A stretch of DNA of 64,000 nucleotides. Origin: Marinibaculum sp040216765 (lineage in GTDB: Bacteria; Pseudomonadota; Alphaproteobacteria; Ferrovibrionales; Ferrovibrionaceae). Within the stretch, counting starts at the first letter, position 1, and each line of letters begins with the position of its first letter. The stretch spans positions 1 through 64,000 of the forward strand of contig JAVJON010000007.1 of assembly GCA_040216765.1 (NCBI GenBank). Reading direction: 5' to 3'. The notes beneath the pieces are model-generated. The model had not been told where the DNA came from and did no database searches. It saw only the letters and a list, made by a program, of their open reading frames with translations. A program made the position numbers and the translations under genes. Of this stretch, positions 1-7,822 are shown piece after piece.

Positions 1-238
1 CCGGGCTTGCGGGGGCAAGCGTTGACGCTGGACACGGATGTCCTTGCGTTCCCCCAATCGTCACCACCGCGCTCGTCGCGGTGGTCCATGGTGCCGCCGG
101 GTTCAATAATGGCCTGATTTTATTGAGGTGCGGCGCGATGGGTTGCCGGGCATCGCCCGGCGACCGGGACAAGCCCGCGCATGACGAAGCTATAAAACGC
201 ATGAGGCCGGAGAACAGCACTTAACCGGACAGCAGTGG
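1..238. repeat. Direct repeat copy 1 (238 bp), intergenic
   Basis: This stretch recurs at 428-665 with a constant offset of 427 and about five substitutions and no gaps. It may extend left beyond the window. Inside are several short hairpins: a 9-bp stem at 63-71/77-85, a 7-bp AT-rich stem TCAATAA/TTATTGA at 103-109/120-126, and a GCTTGC/GCAAGC stem near the left edge. No open frame in it resembles a protein family. It looks like a non-coding repeated element; its family is not identified. Confidence 0.85.
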
Positions 239-264
239 ACCAGGCCGGCGGGTGACGATGGCGC

Positions 265-391
265 GCGGCTGCTTGGCCGGAGGTCCTGGCACCGTCTGGC
301 CTTCTCACGGAACGCGCTGAACCGGGACGGGGATCCGGCAGCTGTCCTCCCGATCTCGTCACCGCCGGGCGCGACCCACGGCTGTCCGGTT
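265..391. repeat. Inverted repeat left arm (127 bp)
   Basis: The reverse complement of this arm matches 650-776 over the full 127 bp without gaps and with about six substitutions. The arms flank and partly overlap the second direct-repeat copy. The arm ends at 376-391 with an inverted copy (one mismatch) of the 16-bp motif AACCGGACAGCAGTGG that closes each direct repeat. No transposase or target-site duplication is visible. Confidence 0.85.
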
Positions 392-427
392 GAGCATGGC
401 CGGCATTCGCTCAAGGCCGCGACTTTA

Positions 428-665
428 CCGGGCTTGCGGGGGCAAGCGTTTACGCTGGACACGGATGTACTTGCGTTCCCCCAATCGTCACCACCGCGCT
501 CGTCTCGGTGGTCCATGGTGACGCCGGGTTCAATAATGGCCTGATTTTATTGAGGTGCGGCGCGATGGGTTGCCGGGCATCGCCCGGCGACCGGGACAAG
601 CCCGCGCATGACGAAGCTATAAAACGCATGAGGCCGGAGAACAGCACTCAACCGGACAGCAGTGG
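428..665. repeat. Direct repeat copy 2 (238 bp), intergenic
   Basis: This is the second copy of the 1-238 element. The 9-bp hairpin of copy 1 is here (490-498/504-512) weakened by one change to about 7 bp, while the TCAATAA/TTATTGA stem at 530-536/547-553 is intact. Its last 16 bases (650-665) are shared with the start of the right arm of the inverted repeat, so the two repeat families are physically joined. Confidence 0.85.
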
Positions 666-776
666 GTCGCGCCCGGCGGTGGCGAGATGGGGAGAACAGC
701 TGCCGGATCCCCTTCCCGGTTCAGCGCGTTCCGTGAGAAGGCCAGACGGTGCCAGGATCTCCGGCCAAGCAGCCGC
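650..776. repeat. Inverted repeat right arm (127 bp)
   Basis: This is the partner of 265-391 in inverted orientation. It begins with the motif AACCGGACAGCAGTGG, and a further direct copy of that motif lies just outside at 782-797. Long open frames cross this arm on both strands but they differ between repeat copies and match no family. Confidence 0.85.
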
Positions 777-872
777 AGTGGAACCGGACAGCAGTGGGCT
801 CGGCCCGCATGTCGGTCGCGTCGTCGCTCGAGGGTTTCCGGCAGTTTCCGCGGCGATCGGGGCTCGCCTCAC

Positions 873-906
873 GATGGGTCGCCGGGACAAGCCCGGCGGC
901 GACGAG
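873..906. repeat. Short palindromic intergenic element
   Basis: A GC-rich palindrome is built on GCCGGG-acaag-CCCGGC inside the phrase atgggtcgccgggacaagcc. Related phrases containing ccgggacaagccc occur inside the direct repeats near 160-178 and 587-605. Such 'gggacaagcccgg' elements are widespread between genes in alphaproteobacteria, as I recall. Apart from this element, nothing recognisable was seen between 798 and the first gene at 1089. Confidence 0.5.
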
Positions 907-1088
907 AGAGAAGACGCCGGGGCAGCAGCGGCGCGTCGTTGCGTCGTCCCGGTCGAGCAGTTCGCGGCCCTGGCGAACTTCGGCAAGCCCGTTAACCCCC
1001 TGGCGAGTCCTGTCGGGGAGAATGCCGGGAGGCGGCCGGACGACAGGGCCGGCGGCAGAACGAGTGCCAGTGCGTGCGGGGTTGCTGT

Positions 1089-1910
1089 ATGGGTTGGATT
1101 GCGGGGGTTGTGCGAGGGGCAGTGTTGGCGGCAGCGGCAATGCCGGCGGCCATCGCCTGCGATGGGCCGGCGCGGGCCGACCCGCTGATCTGGGCCCTGT
1201 CGCAGGACGGCGCGCAATCCTATGTCATGCGGATGGGCGCACAGCTGCCGGTGGCCCGCCTGCCTGCGGCCTGGGAAACCTCCTTCGGCACCGATATCGG
1301 CTTCGCGGCGGCCCGCCGGGGCCGGTCGCCGGCCATGGATCGGCCGGCCGGCCGCCGGGCGAGCCGGCCACCGGCCGGCGGGATGCCGGTGCCGTCCTGC
1401 CAGTTGTGGGGGGCCTTCGGCCTGCCACAGGGGCTGCAGATGCTGGGACTTGACGATGCGCGCCTGGGGCTGCGGCTCAGCCCGGTCGAACGGCGCGGCC
1501 GGCTGAGCATGGCGACGGTGCGACGCTGGAGCTTCCGCAATTCGCTCACGGCGACCCTGCGCGACAGCTACCGCCTGTTCCTCGGCGGCGGCGACCCGGC
1601 CGCCCCGCGGTGGCGGGCGAATGCGGGCCTGCAACTCGCCTTTGCCGCCACCGGAACCGCGGTGCGGCTCGACGCCGGACGCACGGACCGGCGACGCGGC
1701 GTCCGCCGCAGCCTGGTGGCGGAGCAGCGCCTGTCCCGCGGCCTGCGCCTTGCCGCGAGCGTGGAGTCGCAGCCCGCAGAGGGGGCGAGCCACGGCCTGC
1801 GCGCGATCTACGAGCCGGGCGATCGCTTCCGGTTCTCCGCATCGTTTCGCAGCGGGCCGGGGCCCCGGCCGGTGCGCAGCCTGCAGCTTCGCCTGAAACA
1901 CAGCTGGTAG
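1089..1910 (+). CDS. Hypothetical secreted or outer-membrane protein
   Basis: A 273-residue protein opens with a typical signal peptide: a hydrophobic run at about residues 4-22 and a likely cleavage after Ala-Arg-Ala near 30. The mature part contains repeated amphipathic stretches, and the last residues alternate polar and apolar and end in Trp (...LQLRLKHSW), the C-terminal signature recognised by the BAM machinery in beta-barrel proteins. I do not recognise the family. A GTG 15 bases upstream is an alternative start; the ATG at 1089 gives the better signal peptide. It stands alone, convergent with purN. Confidence 0.55.
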   Translation: MGWIAGVVRGAVLAAAAMPAAIACDGPARADPLIWALSQDGAQSYVMRMGAQLPVARLPAAWETSFGTDIGFAAARRGRSPAMDRPAGRRASRPPAGGMPVPSCQLWGAFGLPQGLQMLGLDDARLGLRLSPVERRGRLSMATVRRWSFRNSLTATLRDSYRLFLGGGDPAAPRWRANAGLQLAFAATGTAVRLDAGRTDRRRGVRRSLVAEQRLSRGLRLAASVESQPAEGASHGLRAIYEPGDRFRFSASFRSGPGPRPVRSLQLRLKHSW

Positions 1911-1934
1911 GCGCGGCGGCCGGCGGGCGTGCGG

Positions 1935-2582
1935 TCAGGCCGCCGGATTCAGCAGGGCCTCTTCCCCCGCGGTCGCGCCGTCGATGACGACCCGCTGGCC
2001 GTCGACCCGCAGCCGGCCCTCGCCGGCCCAGCGCAGCGCCAGCGGGTAGATCCTGTGCTCCGCCTGCAGCACGCGGGCGGCCAGCGCCTCGGGCGTGTCG
2101 TCGGGCCGGACAGGGACCGCGGCCTGCACCACGATCGGCCCGGCATCCATCTCCGCGCGCACGAAATGCACGCTGCAGCCGGTGATCCGCACGCCATCCT
2201 CGATCACCCTCTCGTGCACGTGCAGCCCCTTGTAGGCCGGCAGCAGCGAGGGATGGATGTTCAGATGGCGATCCCGCCAGCGCTCGACGAAGCCGGCGGT
2301 CAGGATCCGCATGAACCCCGCATTGCACAGGAAGGCCGCGTCCAGTGCGACGAGCCGGTCGTGCAGCTCCGCCTCGAAATCCTCGCGGCTGCGGCCGCGA
2401 TGCTCGACATGCAGGGCCGGGATGCCGGCATCGGCGGCGGTCTGCAGCGCGGCGGCGCCCGCGTTGTTGGAGATCACACCGACCAGTTCGGCGGGAAAGC
2501 CGGGGTCGGCGCAGGCCGCCATCAGGGCCGCCATGTTGCTGCCGCGGCCGGAGACCAGGACGGCCGTCTTCAGCCGCGCCAT
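1935..2582 (-). CDS. purN: Phosphoribosylglycinamide formyltransferase (GART)
   Basis: This 215-residue enzyme transfers a formyl group from 10-formyl-THF to glycinamide ribonucleotide, the third step of cytosolic purine synthesis. The N-terminal phosphate loop GRGSNM (12-17) is present. So is the catalytic Asn-His-Asp triad: N108 and H110 in NIHPSLLP, and D147 in the segment MDAGPIV. The length is normal for the short bacterial PurN. Its start overlaps the end of purM by 13 bases on the same strand, indicating a translationally coupled purMN unit. Confidence 0.95.
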   Translation of the reverse strand: MARLKTAVLVSGRGSNMAALMAACADPGFPAELVGVISNNAGAAALQTAADAGIPALHVEHRGRSREDFEAELHDRLVALDAAFLCNAGFMRILTAGFVERWRDRHLNIHPSLLPAYKGLHVHERVIEDGVRITGCSVHFVRAEMDAGPIVVQAAVPVRPDDTPEALAARVLQAEHRIYPLALRWAGEGRLRVDGQRVVIDGATAGEEALLNPAA

Positions 2583-3646
2583 GCCTGTTCCGCCCCCTCC
2601 AGGATCGTCCGGGACGGCCCGTCATCCGCCGCGGTGGCCGGCACCACATGGCCGATCCGGTAGACCCGTTCGCCGCCGGCCTCCAGCTCGGCCGCCAGGC
2701 CGTCCGCGGCGGCGGCGGAAACCGCGACCGCCAGGCCGATGCCGCAGTTGAAGGTACGGGCCAGGGCGGCCGGGCTCATCGCCGCGCCGTCGCGCAGCCA
2801 GCGGAACAGCGGCGGCAGGGGCCAGGCGGCGGCGTCGATGCGGGCATGGCAACCCGGCGGCAGCATGCGCGGAATATTCTCCGTCAGCCCGCCGCCGGTG
2901 ATATGGGCGATGCCGTGGATGCGGCCGTCGCGCACCGCCGGCAGGCAGGCCCGGACATAGATCCGGGTCGGTGCCAGCAGGGCGTCGCCCAGGCTGTGGC
3001 CGGGATCGAACGGTGCCGGAGCGGCCAGGTCGTGGCCGCCATCCTCGACGATCCGCCGCACCAGCGAATAGCCGTTGGAATGCACCCCGCTGGAGGCCAG
3101 GCCCAGGATCACGTCGCCGGCGCCCAGGCCGGCGCGGGGCAGGGTCTGGCCGCGTTCGGCCGCCCCGACGGCAAAGCCGGCCAGGTCGTAGGCGCCGGCC
3201 GGATACATGCCCGGCATCTCCGCGGTTTCGCCACCGACCAGGGCACAGCCGGCCTCGCGACAGCCCGCGGCAATGCCGTTGATGACCTCGGCCGCCTGCT
3301 CGGGGGCCAGCTGGCCGGTCGCGAAATAGTCCAGGAAGAAGAGCGGCTCCGCGCCCTGGGCGAGCAGGTCGTTGACGACCATGGCAACCAGGTCGATGCC
3401 GATGCTGCCGTGCCGGTCCAGGGCGTGGGCGATCATCAGCTTGGTGCCCACGCCGTCCGTCGCGGCCACCAGGACGGGGTCGGCGAAGCCGGCCTGGGCA
3501 AGGTCGAACAGGCCGCCGAAGCCGCCCAGCGACGGATCCGCGCCAGGGCGCCGGGTGGCGGCAATGGCCGGGCCGATCTTGCGGACCACGAGATCGCCGG
3601 CATCGATATCGACGCCGGCCGATTTATAGGGATCGCTGGATATGAT
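2570..3646 (-). CDS. purM: Phosphoribosylformylglycinamidine cyclo-ligase, start uncertain
   Basis: AIR synthase closes the imidazole ring of FGAM using ATP. Visible landmarks are the GGFGGLFDL segment, VAATDGVGTK, the VGGETAEMPGMY motif and GVHSNGYSLVR, all typical of PurM. The first usable GTG (3589) would drop conserved N-terminal sequence: the frame continues upstream through YKSAGVDIDAGD, the usual PurM opening, before a TAG at 3668-3670. No ATG, GTG or TTG exists in that stretch. Candidates are CTG (3661), ATC (3646, preceded by GGGGG) or ATA (3643). I used 3646, which gives about 358 residues, close to family length. Either a rare initiation codon or a base error is involved. Confidence 0.85.
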   Translation of the reverse strand: MISSDPYKSAGVDIDAGDLVVRKIGPAIAATRRPGADPSLGGFGGLFDLAQAGFADPVLVAATDGVGTKLMIAHALDRHGSIGIDLVAMVVNDLLAQGAEPLFFLDYFATGQLAPEQAAEVINGIAAGCREAGCALVGGETAEMPGMYPAGAYDLAGFAVGAAERGQTLPRAGLGAGDVILGLASSGVHSNGYSLVRRIVEDGGHDLAAPAPFDPGHSLGDALLAPTRIYVRACLPAVRDGRIHGIAHITGGGLTENIPRMLPPGCHARIDAAAWPLPPLFRWLRDGAAMSPAALARTFNCGIGLAVAVSAAAADGLAAELEAGGERVYRIGHVVPATAADDGPSRTILEGAEQAWRG

Positions 3647-3715
3647 GGTCGCCCCCGGCAGGTTGCGCTATGCTCGCGGCCAGCGCCGACCTAACCGAAA
3701 CCCCACAGTATTGCA

Positions 3716-5026
3716 ATGAATCACAGTAAACGTACCGGATGGGTCGCTCCGTCGCCCCGGATAACCGCCAGAATTGCTTTGGCTCCGTCGGTGTGCCTGG
3801 CGGTCCTGCTGGCCGTCTTTGCGATGGCCTGCGGGGCGGGGCCGGCTGCCGCGCAAAGCGAGGCCGACCTGTTCGTGGTCACCGACGTGCCGGTGGACGA
3901 GACCGGCAAGTCCGCCGTGGAAGCCCGCGAAAAGGCGATCGCCGCCGGCCAGGTCAAGGCGCTGCGCATGGTCATGGAGCGCATCGTGGCGCCCGACATG
4001 GTGGACCGCCTGCCGACGGTCTCGGCTGCCGACGTGCAGCCCATGGTGCAGGCGATCGAGATCAACAACGAGCGCACCGCCGGTGCCCGCTATCGCGGCA
4101 ATCTCACGGTGCGCTTCTTCCCCGATGCCGTTCGCGACGTGATGGGGCGCGCCAGCATCCCGTTCGCCTCCAAGCCGGCGCGGCCGACCCTGGTGCTGCC
4201 GGTCTACACCGCCGGGTCGGTCGACACCCTGTGGGAGGAGCCGAATCCCTGGCGCGAAGCCTGGTCGACCTATGGCCGCGGCTCGCCGCTGGTGCCGTTG
4301 CTGGTGCCGTTCGGCGAACTCGGCGATGTGCAGGCGATCTCGGCGCGCGACGCCTTGCAGGGCGCGACGGCACCGCTGGAAAGCATCGCCCAGCGCTATG
4401 ACGTGAAGGATGTCGTCCTGGCCCATGCCGTGGCCGCCCCCGGTGGCGACGGCATGGAGATCGAGGTCAGCCGCTACTGGTCGGGAGGGACCCTGACGCC
4501 GGTCGACAGCTTCCCCGCCACGTCGGGCGATGCCGGCATGCAGGCGGCGGTGGACCGGGTGATCGCCCGCATGGCGGACACCGTGCGCACGGGCGAGGCC
4601 CTGCGCCCGCGCACCACGGCCGCGCCGACCACCTATGGCGGGTCCGGCACCGCACCGGCGGGCGGGGGCAGCCTCAGCACACGGATCGCCTATTCCGACC
4701 TGCAGCAATGGGTGCGGATCGGCCAGGTGCTGGCAAAGGTCGATCTGATCGAGCGGCTGCAGGTCGATGCGGTCTCCGCCGGCGGCGCGCAGGTCGTGCT
4801 GAACTTCCGTGGCACCACGGACCAGCTGCGCGACAGACTGCAGGGCAGCAACCTGATGCTGCGCAACGACGGCCCCTACTGGGCGCTGAGCGTCCTGGAC
4901 CCGACCCGCGAGATCGCCGTGCCGATGCAGCTGCCGGCCGGCGCGGTGGGGGGCCAGCCGATGACGGACACCGCGCCGCCGCCGCAGCTGCGGTCATCGG
5001 GGACGGCAACGCCGGTCCAGCGCTGA
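3716..5026 (+). CDS. DUF2066 domain-containing exported protein
   Basis: This 436-residue protein has a signal peptide at about 20-46 ending in AAAQS. The mature region matches my memory of DUF2066 proteins, with an opening VVTDVPVDETGKSAVEAREK, a conserved R-x-V-M-E-R-I segment and a central YSDLQQWV stretch. The molecular function of DUF2066 is unknown. In alphaproteobacteria the gene is commonly immediately upstream of hdaA, as here (19-bp gap). It starts divergently from purM across a short intergenic region. Confidence 0.75.
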   Translation: MNHSKRTGWVAPSPRITARIALAPSVCLAVLLAVFAMACGAGPAAAQSEADLFVVTDVPVDETGKSAVEAREKAIAAGQVKALRMVMERIVAPDMVDRLPTVSAADVQPMVQAIEINNERTAGARYRGNLTVRFFPDAVRDVMGRASIPFASKPARPTLVLPVYTAGSVDTLWEEPNPWREAWSTYGRGSPLVPLLVPFGELGDVQAISARDALQGATAPLESIAQRYDVKDVVLAHAVAAPGGDGMEIEVSRYWSGGTLTPVDSFPATSGDAGMQAAVDRVIARMADTVRTGEALRPRTTAAPTTYGGSGTAPAGGGSLSTRIAYSDLQQWVRIGQVLAKVDLIERLQVDAVSAGGAQVVLNFRGTTDQLRDRLQGSNLMLRNDGPYWALSVLDPTREIAVPMQLPAGAVGGQPMTDTAPPPQLRSSGTATPVQR

Positions 5027-5045
5027 CGGCAGGCATCCGACCCCG

Positions 5046-5732
5046 ATGGCCGAGCAGCTGCCCTTCGCTCTGCCGGTCCTGTCGGACTTCGGCGAGCATG
5101 CCTATCTGATTGCCGACAGCAACCAGCAGGCCGTGGCCTGGGTGGAGCGCTGGCCGGACTGGCCGGGCCGGCGCCTGCTTCTGGCCGGTCCCGCCGGCGG
5201 CGGCAAAAGCCATCTGGCAGCGATCTGGGCCGACCGCGCCGCTGCCGGCCGGTGCCAGGCGTCCAGCCTGCGCGCCGATCGGGACATTGCGGGCGCCTGC
5301 AGCGGCGGATCGTGGCTGGTGGAGGATCTGGGCGGCCTGGCGGACGAGCGCGGCCTCCTGCATCTCGTCAATGCCGTGGCGGAACGGGGCGGGCACCTGC
5401 TGCTGACCGCCGACCGGCCGGTGGCGCAGCTCGACCTGCGCCTGCCGGATCTCCGCTCGCGGCTGCTGACCTTTGCGGTGGCGGAACTGCTGCCGCCCGA
5501 CGACGCATTGCTGGCCGGGGTCCTGTGGAAGCTGTTTGCCGATCGCCAGCTGCTGGTGACGGACGGGCTGGTGCGCTTCCTGGTGCGGCGGATGCCGCGC
5601 TCGCTGGCCGCCGCGGGCCGTCTGGTCGCCGAGCTCGACCGGATGGCCCTGGCGAAGGGCCGTCCGGTCAACCGCGCGATGGCGCGCGAGGCATTGGCGA
5701 TGGAAGCCGAACGGCAGACAATGGATCCCTGA
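5046..5732 (+). CDS. hdaA: DnaA regulatory inactivator HdaA
   Basis: This 228-residue DnaA-like AAA+ protein lacks the DnaA DNA-binding domain. An N-terminal QLPFAL (4-9) fits the clamp-binding hexapeptide by which Hda docks on the DnaN sliding clamp. Walker A is GPAGGGKSH (48-56, Lys54). The WLVEDLGG segment sits where DnaA has Walker B, with an acidic pair. The protein stimulates ATP hydrolysis by DnaA after replication starts and so prevents re-initiation. The position after a DUF2066 gene supports the call. Confidence 0.88.
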   Translation: MAEQLPFALPVLSDFGEHAYLIADSNQQAVAWVERWPDWPGRRLLLAGPAGGGKSHLAAIWADRAAAGRCQASSLRADRDIAGACSGGSWLVEDLGGLADERGLLHLVNAVAERGGHLLLTADRPVAQLDLRLPDLRSRLLTFAVAELLPPDDALLAGVLWKLFADRQLLVTDGLVRFLVRRMPRSLAAAGRLVAELDRMALAKGRPVNRAMAREALAMEAERQTMDP

Positions 5733-5747
5733 AGAGGAGGACGAAGG

Positions 5748-6530
5748 ATGGATCTGGGCATATCCGGCAAACGCGCACTGGTCTGCGCCGCAAGCCGTGG
5801 CCTCGGCAAGGGCTGCGCCATGGCGCTGGCCCGCGAAGGGGTGCATGTCACGATCACCGGCCGCGACGAGGCCAGCCTGGAGGCGGCGGCGGCGGAGATC
5901 CGCGCGGCCGCGCCGCAGGTGACGGTCACCCTGGCACCGGGGGACATCACCAGCGAGGAGGGGCGCGCCGCGGCCCTGGCGGCCTGCCCGGCGCCGGACA
6001 TCCTGGTCAACAATGCCGGCGGCCCGCCGCCCGGCGATTTCCGCGACTGGGGCCGCGACGACTGGTTCTCCGCGGTCAATGCCAACATGTTCACGCCGAT
6101 CGAACTGATCCGGGCCACGGTGGACGGCATGATGGAGCGCGGCTTCGGCCGGGTGGTGAACATCACCTCCAGCGCCGTGAAGGCACCGATCGGCATCCTG
6201 GGCCTGTCCAACGGTGCGCGCAGCGGCCTGACCGGTTTCGTCGCCGGGCTCGCGCGGGAGACGGTGGCGCGCGGCGTCACCATCAACAACATCCTGCCGG
6301 GCCCGTTCGACACCGACCGCCTGACCAGCAACATCAAGGCGACCGCGGCGCGTTCGGGCCGCGATTTCGCCGCTGAAGCCGAGGCGCGGCGCGCCAGCCT
6401 GCCATCGGGGCGGTTCGGGACCGCCGAGGAGTTCGGTGCGCTCTGTGCCTTCGTCTGCAGCCCGCTGGCCGGCTACATCACCGGCCAGAACCTGCTGATC
6501 GACGGCGGCGCCTATCCCGGGACGTTCTGA
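5748..6530 (+). CDS. SDR-family protein with degenerate active site
   Basis: This 260-residue Rossmann-fold protein starts after a strong GAGGAGGAC ribosome site. The cofactor loop reads CAASRGLGKG instead of TGxxxGxG, and NNAGG follows in the normal place. At the usual YxxxK active site the sequence is SNGAR, so both Tyr and Lys are replaced (Ser and Arg). The upstream catalytic Ser (ITSS) is kept. From memory, a 3-oxoacyl-ACP-reductase-like SDR subgroup is defined by imperfect cofactor and catalytic motifs like these. Substrate is unknown; calling it FabG would be unsafe. Confidence 0.8.
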   Translation: MDLGISGKRALVCAASRGLGKGCAMALAREGVHVTITGRDEASLEAAAAEIRAAAPQVTVTLAPGDITSEEGRAAALAACPAPDILVNNAGGPPPGDFRDWGRDDWFSAVNANMFTPIELIRATVDGMMERGFGRVVNITSSAVKAPIGILGLSNGARSGLTGFVAGLARETVARGVTINNILPGPFDTDRLTSNIKATAARSGRDFAAEAEARRASLPSGRFGTAEEFGALCAFVCSPLAGYITGQNLLIDGGAYPGTF

Positions 6531-6631
6531 ACCGGCCGTGGTTGCCTGCGGATGGCCGGCTGGGCGAGGATGGCGGCCCGGACGCCGGCAATGCGGTGCG
6601 GTTCGCGACGGTGCAAGCCATGGGGCGTGAC

Positions 6632-7150
6632 ATGCGGCACAGCTATGGAAGCGACAGACCGGGCGCACGCGCCCGAGTCCTGGCAGCGGCGGTCGTTCTG
6701 CCGCTTCTGCTGGCGGCCGTGCCGCTTTCGCCGGCCCTGGCGGCGGCGCAGGTTGCCGGTACATGGCTGACCGAATCCGGCAACGGCAAGGTTCGCATCG
6801 CACCCTGCGGCGACCTGCCCGGTGCCGGCGGCGAGCCGGCGGACCAGCTCTGCGGTGCGATCGTCTGGCTGAAGGAACCGCTGACCGAGGCCGGCGCGCC
6901 GAAGGTGGATGCCCGGAATCCCGACGCGGCGTTGCAGCAGAGGCCGATCATCGGCCTGCCGATCCTGACCGGCTTCGAGCCGGGCGACGAGCCCGGTGTC
7001 TGGGAGGGCGGCCGGATCTACAATCCGGAAGATGGCGAGACCTACAAGTCTGTCATCACAATGAAAGACGACGGCGCTAGGCTCGAGGTGCGGGGCTATG
7101 TCGGACTGCCGATTTTCGGCAAGACGCAGGTCTGGACCCGCAGCGAGTGA
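6632..7150 (+). CDS. DUF2147 domain-containing secreted protein
   Basis: This protein of about 172 residues has an N-terminal signal peptide (hydrophobic stretch VLAAAVVLPLLLAAV ending near PALAAA). The mature part carries DUF2147 features: G-x-W-L-T at its start, an APCG...LCGAIVWL cysteine-bearing segment, GLPILTGF, GRIYNPEDGETY and a C-terminal LEVRGYVGLPIFGKTQVW. The function of the family is unknown; it is exported. I chose the ATG at 6632 because GGGGCG precedes it; an ATG at 6620 and one at 6542 are in frame. Confidence 0.8.
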   Translation: MRHSYGSDRPGARARVLAAAVVLPLLLAAVPLSPALAAAQVAGTWLTESGNGKVRIAPCGDLPGAGGEPADQLCGAIVWLKEPLTEAGAPKVDARNPDAALQQRPIIGLPILTGFEPGDEPGVWEGGRIYNPEDGETYKSVITMKDDGARLEVRGYVGLPIFGKTQVWTRSE

Positions 7151-7182
7151 GTGTCGCGCCGCGCCTGTTCCGGCGTTGCCGG

Positions 7183-7701
7183 TCAGGCGTCGAGTAGCCG
7201 CGGCAGGGTGAACAGGCAGAGGCGCCCGGTGCCGGGAGACAGGTCCTGCCAGGTGTCGATGTCGAAGCTGAAGCAGGCCAGGGCGCCGGTCGGGAATTTC
7301 TCCTCCAGGCGGGCGAGGGCATCGGGCGGGCCGCTGCCGGCCAGGCTCCGGGCCAGGTCTTCCAGGCCGGGATTGTGGCCGATCACCATCAGGCGGCGCA
7401 CCTCCGCCGCGGTCGCCCGCGCCAGGGCCAGCAGGTCCCCGGGCGCCGCCAGGTAGACGGCCGGGTCGAAGCGGACGGCGAGCGGGGCGGGCAGGCCGGG
7501 GAAGATTCCGTGCAGGGTGGCGCGGGCGCGTTCGGCGGTCGAGCAGAGCACCAGGTCCGGCGCGATGCCTTCCTGCCGCAGGTGGGGAACCAGACGGGTG
7601 CAGGATTCGACACCGCGTGCGTTGAGGGGCCGGTCGTGATCGTCCAGGCCGAAATCCGCCCAGCTCGACTTGGCATGCCGCAGAAGATAGAGCGTGCGCA
7701 T
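7183..7701 (-). CDS. SixA-like histidine phosphatase
   Basis: This 172-residue phosphoglycerate-mutase-fold protein has the catalytic His in LLRHAKSSW (His9) and the second conserved His in VIGHNPGLE. The short length and RHAKSSW opening are typical of SixA-type phosphatases, which dephosphorylate phosphohistidine proteins in the cytoplasm. The real partner is not deducible. It is divergent from ppk. Longer in-frame starts exist upstream, but the conserved strand begins directly at this ATG. Confidence 0.85.
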   Translation of the reverse strand: MRTLYLLRHAKSSWADFGLDDHDRPLNARGVESCTRLVPHLRQEGIAPDLVLCSTAERARATLHGIFPGLPAPLAVRFDPAVYLAAPGDLLALARATAAEVRRLMVIGHNPGLEDLARSLAGSGPPDALARLEEKFPTGALACFSFDIDTWQDLSPGTGRLCLFTLPRLLDA

Positions 7702-7761
7702 TCTGGCCTCGCAGGTCGCTGGTGCGTCGAAGGCGTTCCGGGCATGCAGGGCAGGAGCACC

Positions 7762-7791
7762 TTGGCAGGCGACCGGTCCGGCACATATCCA
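7762..7791 (+). promoter_or_regulatory. Possible promoter of ppk-ppx
   Basis: TTGGCA (7762-7767) is followed after 17-18 bases by ATATCC/TATCCA (7785-7791), about 30 bases before the ppk start. This is a plausible sigma-70-type promoter, based on sequence resemblance only. Confidence 0.3.
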
Positions 7792-7822
7792 AAGGCCGCG
7801 TGTCAGCGGGAGAGGAGTTAGA

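Noticed and set aside
508..1188. Overlapping open frames in the repeat region at the left end
   Set aside because: They exist on both strands in several frames, differ between repeat copies, and show no signal peptide, domain or ribosome site.
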